This document shows positions 1 through 6,243 of a stretch of DNA of 15,157 bases, one piece after another. This stretch comes from Candidatus Jacksonbacteria bacterium (GTDB taxonomy: Bacteria > Patescibacteriota > Patescibacteriia > UBA9629 > GWA2-43-13): positions 1 to 15,157 of the forward strand of contig JABIPD010000113.1 of NCBI GenBank assembly GCA_018698735.1, in the 5' to 3' direction. The notes under the pieces were generated by a model. That model was not told the origin of the DNA, searched no databases, and saw only the letters and a program-made list of their open reading frames with translations. The translations under genes and the position numbers were made by a program. Each line of letters opens with the position of its first letter. The first letter of the stretch is position 1.

Positions 1-158
1 AGCTCAAACGTCTGCTTACTTACAACATCGCGCACTATCATATCTGGAGACAAAAGCTCCATGGTTCCTTCGAGTGCAGAGACAAATAATTCTTCTAGTT
101 CTTTTCCTTCTAAATGCAAATGCATTGCATCATCATAATCCTGAATGCGATACGGCAT
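1..158 (-). CDS. Archease-like protein, N-terminal part (cut by window edge)
   Basis: The first 52 codons of a minus-strand gene; the rest lies beyond base 1. The protein starts MPYRIQDYDDAMHLHLEGK and continues with ELEELFVSALEGTMELL. This resembles the start of archease (SHS2 fold), where a short strand with an Asp metal ligand is followed by a G-K-[TS]-LEELF helix. Archease activates the RNA ligase RtcB in tRNA splicing and RNA repair; RtcB is not in this window, so the link is family knowledge only. The ATG at 156-158 follows an AT-rich stretch with no Shine-Dalgarno sequence, as in the other AT-rich genes here. The match rests on about 50 residues, so the assignment is moderate. Confidence 0.6.
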   Translation of the reverse strand, partial: MPYRIQDYDDAMHLHLEGKELEELFVSALEGTMELLSPDMIVRDVVSKQTFE

Positions 159-234
159 ATAAATACTTTTTTATTTTTTAGTTCTAACCTTTACACACAA
201 TATCAAATCTACAAAAGAAATCAAATAAACGTAC

Positions 235-269
235 AAGAGAGCCTCAACGGTTGGGTCGATGACTCTCTT
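235..269 (-). terminator. Rho-independent terminator of the 293-1571 operon
   Basis: Read on the minus strand, a 9-bp stem (AAGAGAGTC with GGCTCTCTT, one G-U pair), a bulged A and a further 5-bp stem (TCGAC with GTTGA) close a six-base loop CCAACC. The wobble pairs work only in minus-strand RNA, which fixes the orientation. The following U-tract is weak (GTACGTTTATTTG). It lies 23 bases past the stop at 293. Confidence 0.7.
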
Positions 270-292
270 TTTATCTCTACATATTTCACCTC

Positions 293-778
293 CTACAGGT
301 TTATGCTTATCAGGATAGTATGAAGAAAACTCACACCAGACAGCCCCACGATCGATTCGAATCTTCGGCCATTCATTCCTCCTATCTTGGCAAATATGGC
401 CACACTCGAAATGAAATAGAGCCATTCGATCACTGCGCGGGCTGGAGAGCCAAAGAAAAGATGAGCACATGCATAACAACTAACCATCAAGGTTCCAATG
501 GCTATAGAAAAGAGTATTCCCATCGGAAGTATTACTACAAAGCTGGTCAACCCAAGCACCAAAAGTATGATGCGAAAGATCGAAGTTTCGAGGCCTTGAA
601 AGATCTGTCCTTGGTTGCGGATTACTGTTTCGATAGAATATGATTCATTGGCTACGAAGCCAACGTTAGCTGTTGCCAGTACGGCTATGTGGTTAATTGC
701 AAACCACACAACTAACAATCCGAACATCTCCCAAGCACTATGCGTTTCTGTAGCAAACCACACTCTTACTTTTTTCAT
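293..778 (-). CDS. Unknown small integral membrane protein, about four helices
   Basis: A 161-residue protein I do not recognise. Hydrophobic segments lie at about residues 18-37, 66-88, 89-110 and 115-132, with a weaker one near the C terminus, so it is probably an inner-membrane protein with four or five helices. Conserved-looking charged residues are few, and no catalytic motif is visible. It starts nine bases after the stop of the DUF5654-type gene and is probably the last gene of the pfpI operon; AGGGAAG lies 5 bases before the ATG. Its base composition is more balanced than that of its two upstream partners. Its TAG stop is part of a perfect AGGAGGTGA sequence leading into ATG-TAG (see findings). 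Confidence 0.7.
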   Translation of the reverse strand: MKKVRVWFATETHSAWEMFGLLVVWFAINHIAVLATANVGFVANESYSIETVIRNQGQIFQGLETSIFRIILLVLGLTSFVVILPMGILFSIAIGTLMVSCYACAHLFFGSPARAVIEWLYFISSVAIFAKIGGMNGRRFESIVGLSGVSFLHTILISINL

Positions 779-787
779 GCTACTTCC

Positions 788-1048
788 CTACAGAAGCTGA
801 TCGGGTTCTTCTTTTCTGAAGAACTTCACAATGTACGTTGTTACCACTACGACTACAAGGGTCATTATGATTGCATATACAAATTTTGCAAGTACCGAGT
901 TTTTTTCTAGCGGGAATAAGAACTGAATAAGCGATTTAATCGCATCGTTCCAGGCAAAGGCAGCAACAAGCCCAAAGCCTGCACCGACATATTTTATTAC
1001 TCTACTTCTAATTTCTGTTCTAAATTTTTTTGATTTCTTTTTAGGCAT
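788..1048 (-). CDS. DUF5654-type small membrane protein
   Basis: A protein of 86 residues from the ATG at 1046-1048 (MPKKKSKKFRTE...). A lysine-rich N-terminal stretch is followed by two predicted membrane helices, at about residues 22-46 and 54-76, and a charged tail. The segment GFGLVAAFAWNDAIKSL followed by a FPLEKNSVLAKF-type loop matches my memory of the DUF5654 family, common in DPANN archaea and Patescibacteria and of unknown function. In-frame ATGs at 1057 and 1066 would overlap the end of the pfpI-like gene by a few codons; I prefer 1048 because it lies just past that stop and begins the basic segment. It sits between the pfpI-like gene and the membrane protein, nearly without gaps, so the three are likely co-transcribed. 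Confidence 0.75.
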   Translation of the reverse strand: MPKKKSKKFRTEIRSRVIKYVGAGFGLVAAFAWNDAIKSLIQFLFPLEKNSVLAKFVYAIIMTLVVVVVTTYIVKFFRKEEPDQLL

Positions 1049-1049
1049 A

Positions 1050-1571
1050 TTATTCATTAAGTGCATCTATTATTGTTTTTAAAAACATTGGTAAATCGTC
1101 TGGAGTACGCGAGGTAATAATATTTCCATCTCTCACAACAGGTGCATATTCCCAATCGCCACCTGCGTTTTTCATATCGTCTTTAATGGCATAGAAAGCT
1201 GTTACTCGCTTCGCTCGAATAACATCGGCAGATACCAACATCCACCCAGCATGACAAATGGCTGCTACAACTTTTTCTTTTTGTGCCATATCTTTTACAA
1301 ATGCAACCATTTCTTTATTTCTTCGCATGTAATCAGGAGCAAAACCACCAGGAATAATAACTGCGTCGTATTCTTCGCTTGAAACTTCGGTAATTGAAAG
1401 CTCTGACTCTGCCTCGTAGCCGTGTTTACTTTTATACGCTACTCCCTTTTCTGGGCCAACAAAAAACACCGTAGCACCAGCCTCTTTTAATCTGTAATAC
1501 GGATAATACGCCTCCATGTCTTGATACAGATTTTCTATTAAAATTGCTATTCTTTTTCCTAATAAGTTCAT
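1050..1571 (-). CDS. DJ-1/PfpI family protein
   Basis: A full-length 173-residue DJ-1/PfpI-superfamily protein with a glutamine-amidotransferase-like fold. The nucleophile elbow is AAICHAGW, with Cys106 followed by His107, and the N-terminal acid lies in the LYQDMEAYYP segment. The YDAVIIPGG segment near residues 68-76 is typical of PfpI/YhbO enzymes. Family members are described as intracellular cysteine peptidases or glyoxal-adduct deglycases; which applies here cannot be told from sequence. The ATG at 1571 directly follows an AT-rich TATAGATATATG stretch without a Shine-Dalgarno sequence, suggesting a very short leader. A 6-bp inverted repeat AATACC-N5-GGTATT lies just upstream (1582-1598) and could be a regulatory site. 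It is the first gene of a three-gene operon. Confidence 0.9.
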   Translation of the reverse strand: MNLLGKRIAILIENLYQDMEAYYPYYRLKEAGATVFFVGPEKGVAYKSKHGYEAESELSITEVSSEEYDAVIIPGGFAPDYMRRNKEMVAFVKDMAQKEKVVAAICHAGWMLVSADVIRAKRVTAFYAIKDDMKNAGGDWEYAPVVRDGNIITSRTPDDLPMFLKTIIDALNE

Positions 1572-1611
1572 ATATCTATAGAATACCTTTTTGGTATTTC
1601 TTTCGCAACAA

Positions 1612-1648
1612 AAACAGCAAGCCGATTTATAAAAAGGCTTACTGTTTT
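1612..1648. terminator. Bidirectional terminator between the 62-residue ORF and pfpI
   Basis: AAAACAG-C-AAGCC pairs with GGCTT-A-CTGTTTT around a 12-base AT-rich loop, with one C-A mismatch. A run of T follows on both strands, so it could stop transcription either way. The likely client is the minus-strand ORF 1683-1871. Confidence 0.55.
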
Positions 1649-1682
1649 TCAGTCCGCGCTGGGAGACATAGGGAACGCTTTA

Positions 1683-1871
1683 TTACTTATAAAGAATGTT
1701 CATCCCAACACTTCGTGATTCTGGCCGATAGGGCCAAACCAGATCCGGCGGGTATACCCGGTCGCGAAGTGCCAGAACTTTTCGATAGCTTGCATGCATC
1801 ATAATAATGTATGCAGGCGTACGATACGCTGGACGACCTGGCCGGTTCCCAACCTTAGAATGGTTTTTCAT
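1683..1871 (-). CDS. Possible small ORF, 62 residues, unknown
   Basis: A minus-strand ORF from ATG 1869-1871 to a TAA at 1683. The product is rich in Arg, Tyr and Pro, with segments such as LALRDRVYPPDLVWPYRPES. I do not recognise it. In its favour: a terminator follows at 1612-1648, and its composition is more GC-rich than the flanking intergenic DNA. Against it: no Shine-Dalgarno sequence lies before the ATG, the length is short, and the plus strand also has an open frame here. The frame extends further upstream without a start codon, to 1979. It is the only plausible gene in the stretch 1572-2185. Confidence 0.35.
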   Translation of the reverse strand: MKNHSKVGNRPGRPAYRTPAYIIMMHASYRKVLALRDRVYPPDLVWPYRPESRSVGMNILYK

Positions 1872-2185
1872 AGGACCGGCATCGTTAACAAATTTCCCTT
1901 TGCCAATACAAATTGAAAAAAGAGAAAAAGTCACGAAAATTAATTCTGTCTCAAGTATATCGAACAGAAGATTAAGCACATGTTAGCTTATAATGAATCT
2001 ACCATGAAAAAATCATGAATACTGGATTAAAAATACAACCTCCTTTCTTTACTTTTGTTTTATACTTAGCAATTTTTTTCTGCAAAAATATTCGTTATTT
2101 TAGTCACAAAAGTTATCCACAATTTATTAACACAAATAAAAACAGGCCTCTTAATGGGGCCCATTTTTATCCTAACTATGATTTT
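1872..2185. other. AT-rich intergenic stretch with one DnaA-box-like site
   Basis: No convincing gene. It holds a perfect TTATCCACA (2113-2121), the consensus DnaA box, inside very AT-rich DNA, and a terminator at 2145-2161. Only one such box is visible, there is no iteron cluster, and no dnaA or dnaN gene is nearby, so I do not call an origin. Confidence 0.4.
2145..2161 (-). terminator. Terminator of the holin-like gene
   Basis: GGCCTC and GGGGCC pair around a TTAAT loop. On the minus strand this is followed by TGTTTTTATTTG. It lies 24 bases past the stop at 2186. Confidence 0.5.
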
Positions 2186-2440
2186 TTATGAAACTTTATT
2201 GTACACCCAAGCAAGCAATGCTCCGCCTACAAATCCGTCTACAAATCCCCAGATAATTCCAGCAATAATTCCTTTAACCGAAGCATCGTAGCCGATATAG
2301 AGATTCCCTGTAAAATCTACTAACTCTGTTCCCCAGCCCCAAACCATGGAAGTAATCCCTAATACAAGGATCCCCAAAGCGGTAATAATACCAAGAGAAA
2401 GACCCAAACCTTTTACACTTAACCCGTTTGTTTTTGCCAT
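2186..2440 (-). CDS. Small membrane protein of the 'bacteriophage holin'-annotated family
   Basis: An 84-residue protein from the ATG at 2438-2440 (MAKTNGLSVKGLGLSLG...). Two Gly-rich hydrophobic segments lie at about residues 8-31 and 55-78, separated by a short loop with GNLYIGYDAS. The pattern, ending in WGFVDGFVGGALLAWVYNK, matches a family often labelled 'bacteriophage holin' in DPANN archaea and Patescibacteria. No lysis gene or phage gene is near, so a true holin role is doubtful; it may be a chromosomal membrane protein of unknown function. An in-frame ATG eight codons upstream (2464) is possible, but the MAKTNG start fits the family better. There is no Shine-Dalgarno sequence, and it has its own terminator. 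Confidence 0.7.
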   Translation of the reverse strand: MAKTNGLSVKGLGLSLGIITALGILVLGITSMVWGWGTELVDFTGNLYIGYDASVKGIIAGIIWGFVDGFVGGALLAWVYNKVS

Positions 2441-2484
2441 ATATATTTTTGTCGTTCTGGACATGAATAAAAGTTTTTATTAAA

Positions 2485-2510
2485 AACCCCTCCACCCCGC
2501 CTCAGAGGAC
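2485..2510. repeat. Possible decayed copy of the CCTCCCCCTAGCCC hairpin repeat
   Basis: CCCCTCCACCCCGCCTCAGAGG resembles the left arm and loop of the copies at 2771-2810 and 12431-12470, but the right arm is lost. It lies between two genes. Confidence 0.3.
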
Positions 2511-2529
2511 ATGTTTATAAACCTATCTA

Positions 2530-2754
2530 TTATATTATCTCATGATCATTAGCATATGCAAAGCGTTTTTGATTCTTTCCCTCTATTTCAATATCCTCCT
2601 CAAACATATCTTTAGGGCGAATCCACATTTTTTTATCACCATACAAAGCTTGATACACTACAAACTCTTCGAGAGTTTCGCTATGATTTGCAACGCCAAT
2701 TACTTTATACAAATTACCCTTGTAATGTTTATACACGCCAATTTTGATGGACAT
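2530..2754 (-). CDS. DUF1653 domain protein
   Basis: A 74-residue protein made of one DUF1653 domain: an N-terminal GVYKHYKGNLYKVIGVANHSET block, then EEFVVYQALYG, and a MWIRPKDMF block before the acidic segment EEDIEIEGK. The order and spacing are those of the family, which is short (60-80 residues), cytoplasmic, often encoded alone, and of unknown function. The start ATG at 2754 has no Shine-Dalgarno sequence. A hairpin repeat (2771-2810) separates it from the acylphosphatase gene upstream, so it may have its own promoter. Confidence 0.88.
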   Translation of the reverse strand: MSIKIGVYKHYKGNLYKVIGVANHSETLEEFVVYQALYGDKKMWIRPKDMFEEDIEIEGKNQKRFAYANDHEII

Positions 2755-2770
2755 ACTTTTTGCTATAAAT

Positions 2771-2810
2771 ACCTCCCCCTAGCCCTCTCCTTCAGAGGAG
2801 GGGGAATATT
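2771..2810 (+). repeat. GC-rich hairpin repeat, family A, copy 1
   Basis: CCTCCCCCTAGCCCTCTCC is followed by a short loop and GAGGAGGGGGAATATT, forming a stem. Two further copies lie at 12371-12411 (inverted) and 12431-12470. All sit between genes and could act as transcription attenuators or RNA-stabilising hairpins. Confidence 0.7.
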
Positions 2811-3078
2811 ACAAAACATCAAAGCTTTCAAAATGTTTTGGCTCACCAGCTTCTGTTTCTACGTTTTCTACATTGGCGTGTAGAGGACCTTGGTTACACC
2901 ATTCTATAAATTGCTGTAAAGCACTCTCCTCACCTTCTGCTTCGATAGACACCGTTCCGTCTGATTCATTTTTCACATATCCAACTACCCCAAGCTCATC
3001 AGCTTTTTCTTTCGTGCTTTTTCTAAAAAACACCCCCTGAACTTTCCCATGAATACGAATAATTGAATGTTGAATCAT
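2809..3078 (-). CDS. acyP: Acylphosphatase
   Basis: An 89-residue single-domain acylphosphatase, which hydrolyses carboxyl-phosphate bonds such as that of acetyl phosphate. The phosphate-binding loop GKVQGVFFR carries the catalytic Arg19, and GYVKNESDGTV carries the catalytic Asn37, both at canonical positions. The domain is full length for the family (about 90 residues), with the usual C-terminal FESFDVL strand. The gene starts five bases after the stop of the MazG-like gene, so the two are very likely co-transcribed. Its end overlaps the edge of a hairpin repeat. No Shine-Dalgarno sequence is seen. Confidence 0.95.
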   Translation of the reverse strand: MIQHSIIRIHGKVQGVFFRKSTKEKADELGVVGYVKNESDGTVSIEAEGEESALQQFIEWCNQGPLHANVENVETEAGEPKHFESFDVL

Positions 3079-3083
3079 ATTCT

Positions 3084-3413
3084 TTATCTGTTGTCTCCAC
3101 TGCCTCCTAGCACACCTCTGTCCATTCGAGAGAAGAGCTTATCAAGATTCGTTTGTGCTATATCTTCAAATTCAAGGCCTAGTTCGGATGCCAACTGTGA
3201 AACATACCACAACACGTCTCCAAGCTCTTTTTTTAAATCTTCCTTTTTTTCTTCTGAAATATTCCCAGCGTCATCACGTATAATTTTCTTCACTTTATCT
3301 GCAATCTCTCCAGCTTCTCCTGATAAACCAAGTGTTGGATAGACAATAGTACTCCCGGCATCTGGATACAGAGCAGTTTTACGAGATTCTTTTTGATATT
3401 CTTCGAATGTCAT
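3084..3413 (-). CDS. MazG-like nucleotide pyrophosphohydrolase
   Basis: A 109-residue all-alpha NTP pyrophosphohydrolase of the MazG/MazG-like superfamily. The metal-binding motif is split as usual: E33-A-G-E36 in LGLSGEAGEIADKVKK, and E63-L-G-D66 in KKELGDVLWYVSQLASELG. Such single-domain enzymes hydrolyse (d)NTPs to monophosphates and pyrophosphate and are thought to clean the nucleotide pool. The N-terminal MTFEEYQKESRKTA segment is typical of the phage/MazG-like branch. It is the first gene of an operon with acylphosphatase. The ATG at 3413 is preceded by AT-rich sequence without a Shine-Dalgarno sequence. Confidence 0.92.
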   Translation of the reverse strand: MTFEEYQKESRKTALYPDAGSTIVYPTLGLSGEAGEIADKVKKIIRDDAGNISEEKKEDLKKELGDVLWYVSQLASELGLEFEDIAQTNLDKLFSRMDRGVLGGSGDNR

Positions 3414-3477
3414 ACAAATAGTTTTTAATAATCACACTTTATTATTACCAGGAATCATTTTTTAAGCAAATAAAAAA

Positions 3478-3499
3478 GGCCGCCAGTTTCCCAACGGCC
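3478..3499 (-). terminator. Strong terminator with GAAA tetraloop, for 3501-4370
   Basis: On the minus strand GGCCGTTGG pairs with CTGGCGGCC over nine pairs (three of them G-U) around a GAAA tetraloop, followed by TTTTTTATTTG. The wobble pairs fit only minus-strand RNA. It starts one base after the stop codon at 3501. Confidence 0.9.
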
Positions 3500-3500
3500 A

Positions 3501-4370
3501 TTACTCATCATCCTCATCATCGCACTCTTCAATCTGGACAATAGAAGGACAGTCTTGAGATTTCCATGTTTGAACCGAGAGGGATATAGCCTCTCGAGAA
3601 AGAGCTTCCCCTCCAGAAAAACTCGTAATCCACATGAGATCTGGAGAAAGGTTTAACCCTATCAGTTTACTCACCTTTTGAGAATACTTTTCTCCAAGCC
3701 AATAAAAGGAGCTATCAAACTCGCTTGATTCTCTTGGATCATCAAACGTGTCGTGAAAATTCCAGAGAACTTGAAGATGAGCTCGAATAGTCCTAATTGT
3801 GTCTTCACGGATTTGAAGGCGACCGGAATCAGTCCGAACAATCCACTCCTCTTGCAGTAGTACAACAACTTCTGTGAATAGTTCTCGTACTACTTCTGGA
3901 ATTCTATCGAAGTCTGGTCCTTCCTCTGTTGCCATGGCAGTACCTCCATCGCTTAAAAAGAACTCCTCGGCCGCTGTAGTAACCCACATGCTATGGAGCG
4001 ATGGTGGTGCAATCATATCGAGGTGATGGAGTTCGAAATACTCAAGCAGTTCAACCCGAGCGTTAAGATCTCCGATATCAGCTATATGAGAAGCTCTCCG
4101 TTCTTCTATTTCGAATAGAAGCTCGGCACAAACGTCAGCCCACTCGGGCTCGTCTTCTTCATCCTGATGAATAAGATGCCTCGCTAAAGCATTAACAAGT
4201 GAGCTCTGTCGCTTAAACTCACGAAGCTTTGCGACATCAATGCTCGGTTTTCCGTTAATACTTATAACCCACGGACTGCTTACGATATCGGCAAGAACCT
4301 TTATCTCAAGCATAAGGCATTTAGGAATCATCACTCGATCCGAGACTGTTTCTAGCTCGCTATCGAACAT
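3501..4370 (-). CDS. Unknown acidic protein, 289 residues
   Basis: I do not recognise this protein. It is soluble, strongly acidic and mostly helical in appearance; it has a Glu/Asp-rich segment HQDEEDEPEWADVCAELLFEIEE near residues 88-110 and ends in ECDDEDDE. No catalytic motif is evident. The start at ATG 4368-4370 is chosen because GGAGG lies nine bases upstream. The longer reading from 4403 would begin next to the promoter's -10 box and is unlikely. A promoter (4407-4434) and a tetraloop terminator (3478-3499) flank it, making a self-contained unit. Base composition and codon choice (many CGA, CTC, GTC, AGC codons) differ from the AT-rich neighbours, suggesting separate origin. Confidence 0.8.
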   Translation of the reverse strand: MFDSELETVSDRVMIPKCLMLEIKVLADIVSSPWVISINGKPSIDVAKLREFKRQSSLVNALARHLIHQDEEDEPEWADVCAELLFEIEERRASHIADIGDLNARVELLEYFELHHLDMIAPPSLHSMWVTTAAEEFFLSDGGTAMATEEGPDFDRIPEVVRELFTEVVVLLQEEWIVRTDSGRLQIREDTIRTIRAHLQVLWNFHDTFDDPRESSEFDSSFYWLGEKYSQKVSKLIGLNLSPDLMWITSFSGGEALSREAISLSVQTWKSQDCPSIVQIEECDDEDDE

Positions 4371-4406
4371 GGCTGTTAACCTCCGGGTGAAAGAACGATT
4401 CAAACT

Positions 4407-4434
4407 AGTATACTCGCATCTTAATAAAATACAA
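4407..4434 (-). promoter_or_regulatory. Promoter for 3501-4370
   Basis: On the minus strand, TTGTAT (4429-4434), a 16-base spacer and TATACT (4407-4412). The expected transcription start near 4400 lies downstream of the ATG at 4403, which supports the internal ATG at 4370 with its GGAGG. Confidence 0.55.
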
Positions 4435-4436
4435 CT

Positions 4437-4468
4437 GCGGCCGCCATCTTCGAAAAGACAACGACCGC
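4437..4468 (-). terminator. 14-bp hairpin with TTCG tetraloop, for 4477-4785
   Basis: On the minus strand a continuous 14-pair stem (from GCGGTC/GGCCGC outside to TCTT/AAGA inside, with several G-U pairs) closes on a TTCG tetraloop. The wobble pattern fits only minus-strand RNA. The following T-tract is weak (AGTTGTATTTTATT). It begins eight bases after the stop at 4477. Confidence 0.8.
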
Positions 4469-4476
4469 ATAACCTC

Positions 4477-4785
4477 CTAATCGAATACTACCTCCACTAC
4501 TACATCCACCGGTCTCCCCACTATATCCCTTGGAGATGGTGGTGAAGTTAAGCTTCGTAAAGAACGTGTGACCTTACTCCATCGGTCCAAGAAAGGCTGC
4601 TTCTCCTCCGGAGACATTTTACTCCACAGCCCTTCTATGCGAAGGAAGTTCTCCTGGGCTCGACGAACGAATTCAGGCATCAGAACATCGTTCCTAGGTG
4701 CAGGCAGTCCCTCGATTTCTCTAAGCTGAGTTTCAACCGAAGGAAGGGCCCAATCGAATTCGATTGCGGCATTTGATAGTACCAC
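4477..4785 (-). CDS. Unknown small protein, 102 residues, GTG start
   Basis: I do not recognise this protein. It starts at a GTG (4783-4785) with GGAG six bases upstream and reads MVLSNAAIEFDWALPSVETQ. It appears soluble and helical in the middle (PEFVRRAQENFLRIEGLWSKM), with a basic, proline-containing stretch near residues 68-90 and a hydrophobic C-terminal strand VDVVVEVVFD. The gene begins 30 bases after the stop of the OLD-type nuclease gene, so it may be read from that transcript, but its composition and Shine-Dalgarno usage are those of the other cassette-like genes. A tetraloop hairpin follows it. Its stop is TAG inside TAGGAGG. Confidence 0.72.
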   Translation of the reverse strand: MVLSNAAIEFDWALPSVETQLREIEGLPAPRNDVLMPEFVRRAQENFLRIEGLWSKMSPEEKQPFLDRWSKVTRSLRSLTSPPSPRDIVGRPVDVVVEVVFD

Positions 4786-4815
4786 GTGTTACTCCAGTAA
4801 AAGACGATTTTCCGA

Positions 4816-6138
4816 TCAGGTAAGCCTACTCTTGTGATGAAGACTTTGCAAGATATGTTTAATCGTTTTCATTTCTGTTGAATTTAAATCTTGAGAGGTA
4901 ATTTTTTTAGCTGCTCGTAATGCATTTATTGGTTTTTTGTCATCTTTGTGTCGATACCTTCTTGGATAATTCTGCTCTAGCACTCCAGGCAACACATAAA
5001 TGCCTTGGTCTTTTAAAATTTCTATCTTATCTTCTTCGGATTTATTCTCGCTGCCTTTCAAGGCTTTTTCTAATACATCGGATATATGGCCGCGCAAAGC
5101 ATCTCTGTCGAGCATTACCTGAAACGGAATATTAAAGGCTTCGAATACCGAGGCGTAAATATCTATATTATCTTTACTGCTGGCGTAAATAACTTTTATA
5201 TCATGATCGCCATGATAAAACCGATCTATTAACCCGCGCATTAAAATTCTGTCGGAAACACCCTCTACCAACAACACGCTATCTGCAAAAAACATTTCGG
5301 AATTATCGGCGTTTATTTCTTGCTCTAATCTTTCTATGTTTAATGCTTCTTTTGCATCTGCAAGGGTATGCACCTTTGTGTTTCTTTTGTCGTCTCGAGA
5401 AACTCTCCAAATATGGTCTATGTCTTCTGGCTGAACAAAAACCGAATGATGAGTCGTTAAAAAAACCTGATTCTTAAACGACTTGTCTTTTAAAATTTTT
5501 AAAAACTTTTTAATAACAGATGGATGTAAATGCAATTCTGGTTCGTCTATTAAAATAATATCGTAATCTGGATGAAAAATATAAAACAGCATTATAAACA
5601 ACCTTCTAAACCCATCACCCATTCTATGGATCGAGCGTTGTTTCCTGTCTGCTTTTACATGCGAAAGAAACAGCTGCTCGGATATTTCTACATCATCAAA
5701 ATACTGCTGAAGCGTTCCACAAAATTCTGCATAATCTTTAGGATAATTTTCTTTAAACTGCTTTAGGCGTTCGTGGATAAGTTTTTCTGCTGAATCGTCT
5801 GAATGAATTCGGATGGATCTTTTTTGAATTTCCTGAAAAATCTCTTCTGCGTTCTCTGCCTCTTTATTATTTACCAAAAACTCTTTATGTTTTTCTTTTT
5901 GCGAGATAGTTACTTTTTGCTTGCTTCGTAATTCTATTTCCAAAGACAAATCTGCTCGAGAGTCATAATATCTATCTGGATCTAAACTCGGATTAAAAAA
6001 AAGCTCGATTGCATCGAGTACATTTGTTTTACCAGCATTATTTGGACCAATTAAAATATGCAGGTTAGAAAACCCGGTTACCTCTATTGGCGCTTCTATT
6101 GTTTTGTAATGATTTATTTTAAGCTTTTGTATTTGCAT
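4816..6138 (-). CDS. OLD-family ATPase/TOPRIM nuclease
   Basis: A 440-residue protein with an ABC-type ATPase half and a TOPRIM half, as in overcoming-lysogenization-defect (OLD) nucleases. Walker A is GPNNAGKTN (31-39), the signature region GDGFRRL (174-180), Walker B IILIDEPE (194-201), and the H-loop region TTHHS (228-232). The TOPRIM part has LLVEGVSDR (289-297, with E292) and MLDRDAL (342-348, with D344 and D346). The insertion between Walker A and signature is short, so this is a compact member. OLD proteins cut or nick DNA and often serve phage defence; a GajB-type helicase partner is not next to it. The start at 6138 is chosen because the upstream TTG (6156) overlaps the promoter. The short leader gives a nearly leaderless mRNA. 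Confidence 0.88.
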   Translation of the reverse strand: MQIQKLKINHYKTIEAPIEVTGFSNLHILIGPNNAGKTNVLDAIELFFNPSLDPDRYYDSRADLSLEIELRSKQKVTISQKEKHKEFLVNNKEAENAEEIFQEIQKRSIRIHSDDSAEKLIHERLKQFKENYPKDYAEFCGTLQQYFDDVEISEQLFLSHVKADRKQRSIHRMGDGFRRLFIMLFYIFHPDYDIILIDEPELHLHPSVIKKFLKILKDKSFKNQVFLTTHHSVFVQPEDIDHIWRVSRDDKRNTKVHTLADAKEALNIERLEQEINADNSEMFFADSVLLVEGVSDRILMRGLIDRFYHGDHDIKVIYASSKDNIDIYASVFEAFNIPFQVMLDRDALRGHISDVLEKALKGSENKSEEDKIEILKDQGIYVLPGVLEQNYPRRYRHKDDKKPINALRAAKKITSQDLNSTEMKTIKHILQSLHHKSRLT

Positions 6139-6146
6139 GTGCTTAC

Positions 6147-6155
6147 AGTATAGCA
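6147..6155 (-). promoter_or_regulatory. Extended -10 promoter of the OLD-type gene
   Basis: On the minus strand TGC-TATACT forms an extended -10 element nine bases before the ATG at 6138. Transcription would start only two or three bases before that ATG. No convincing -35 box is seen. Confidence 0.55.
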
Positions 6156-6180
6156 AACAAATATCCCCAATTCATACCAT

Positions 6181-6209
6181 TTGACAAATACACCCTTGTA
6201 TACTAGATT
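6181..6209 (+). promoter_or_regulatory. Sigma70-type promoter of the 6244-6608 unit
   Basis: A perfect TTGACA (6181-6186), a 17-base spacer and TAGATT (6204-6209). Transcription would start near 6216, about 28 bases before the ATG at 6244. It is divergent from the promoter of the OLD-type gene. Confidence 0.75.
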
Positions 6210-6243
6210 ACATTCTGCATCACACAGAACAGAGAGGCGAATC

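Noticed and set aside
343..375. tRNA T-loop-like GATTCGAATC
   Set aside because: It lies inside the membrane protein gene; no acceptor stem, anticodon arm or CCA end fits around it.
1544..1804. Plus-strand 86-codon ORF over the pfpI start
   Set aside because: It crosses the pfpI promoter region and a terminator, and its first third is an AT-rich hydrophobic translation without an SD.
2186..2440. A prophage lysis region
   Set aside because: Only a holin-annotated small membrane protein is present; no endolysin, structural or integrase genes lie nearby.
4371..4403. Longer start for the 289-residue protein
   Set aside because: The ATG at 4403 would lie upstream of the expected transcription start, while the ATG at 4370 has GGAGG at nine bases.
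4404..4469. Small ORF after TAGGAGG (MRSLSFRRW...)
   Set aside because: The SD is only two bases from the ATG and the ORF runs through a perfect terminator stem.
6139..6156. TTG start for the OLD-type protein
   Set aside because: It overlaps the extended -10 promoter element; MQIQKLKINH is a typical family start.
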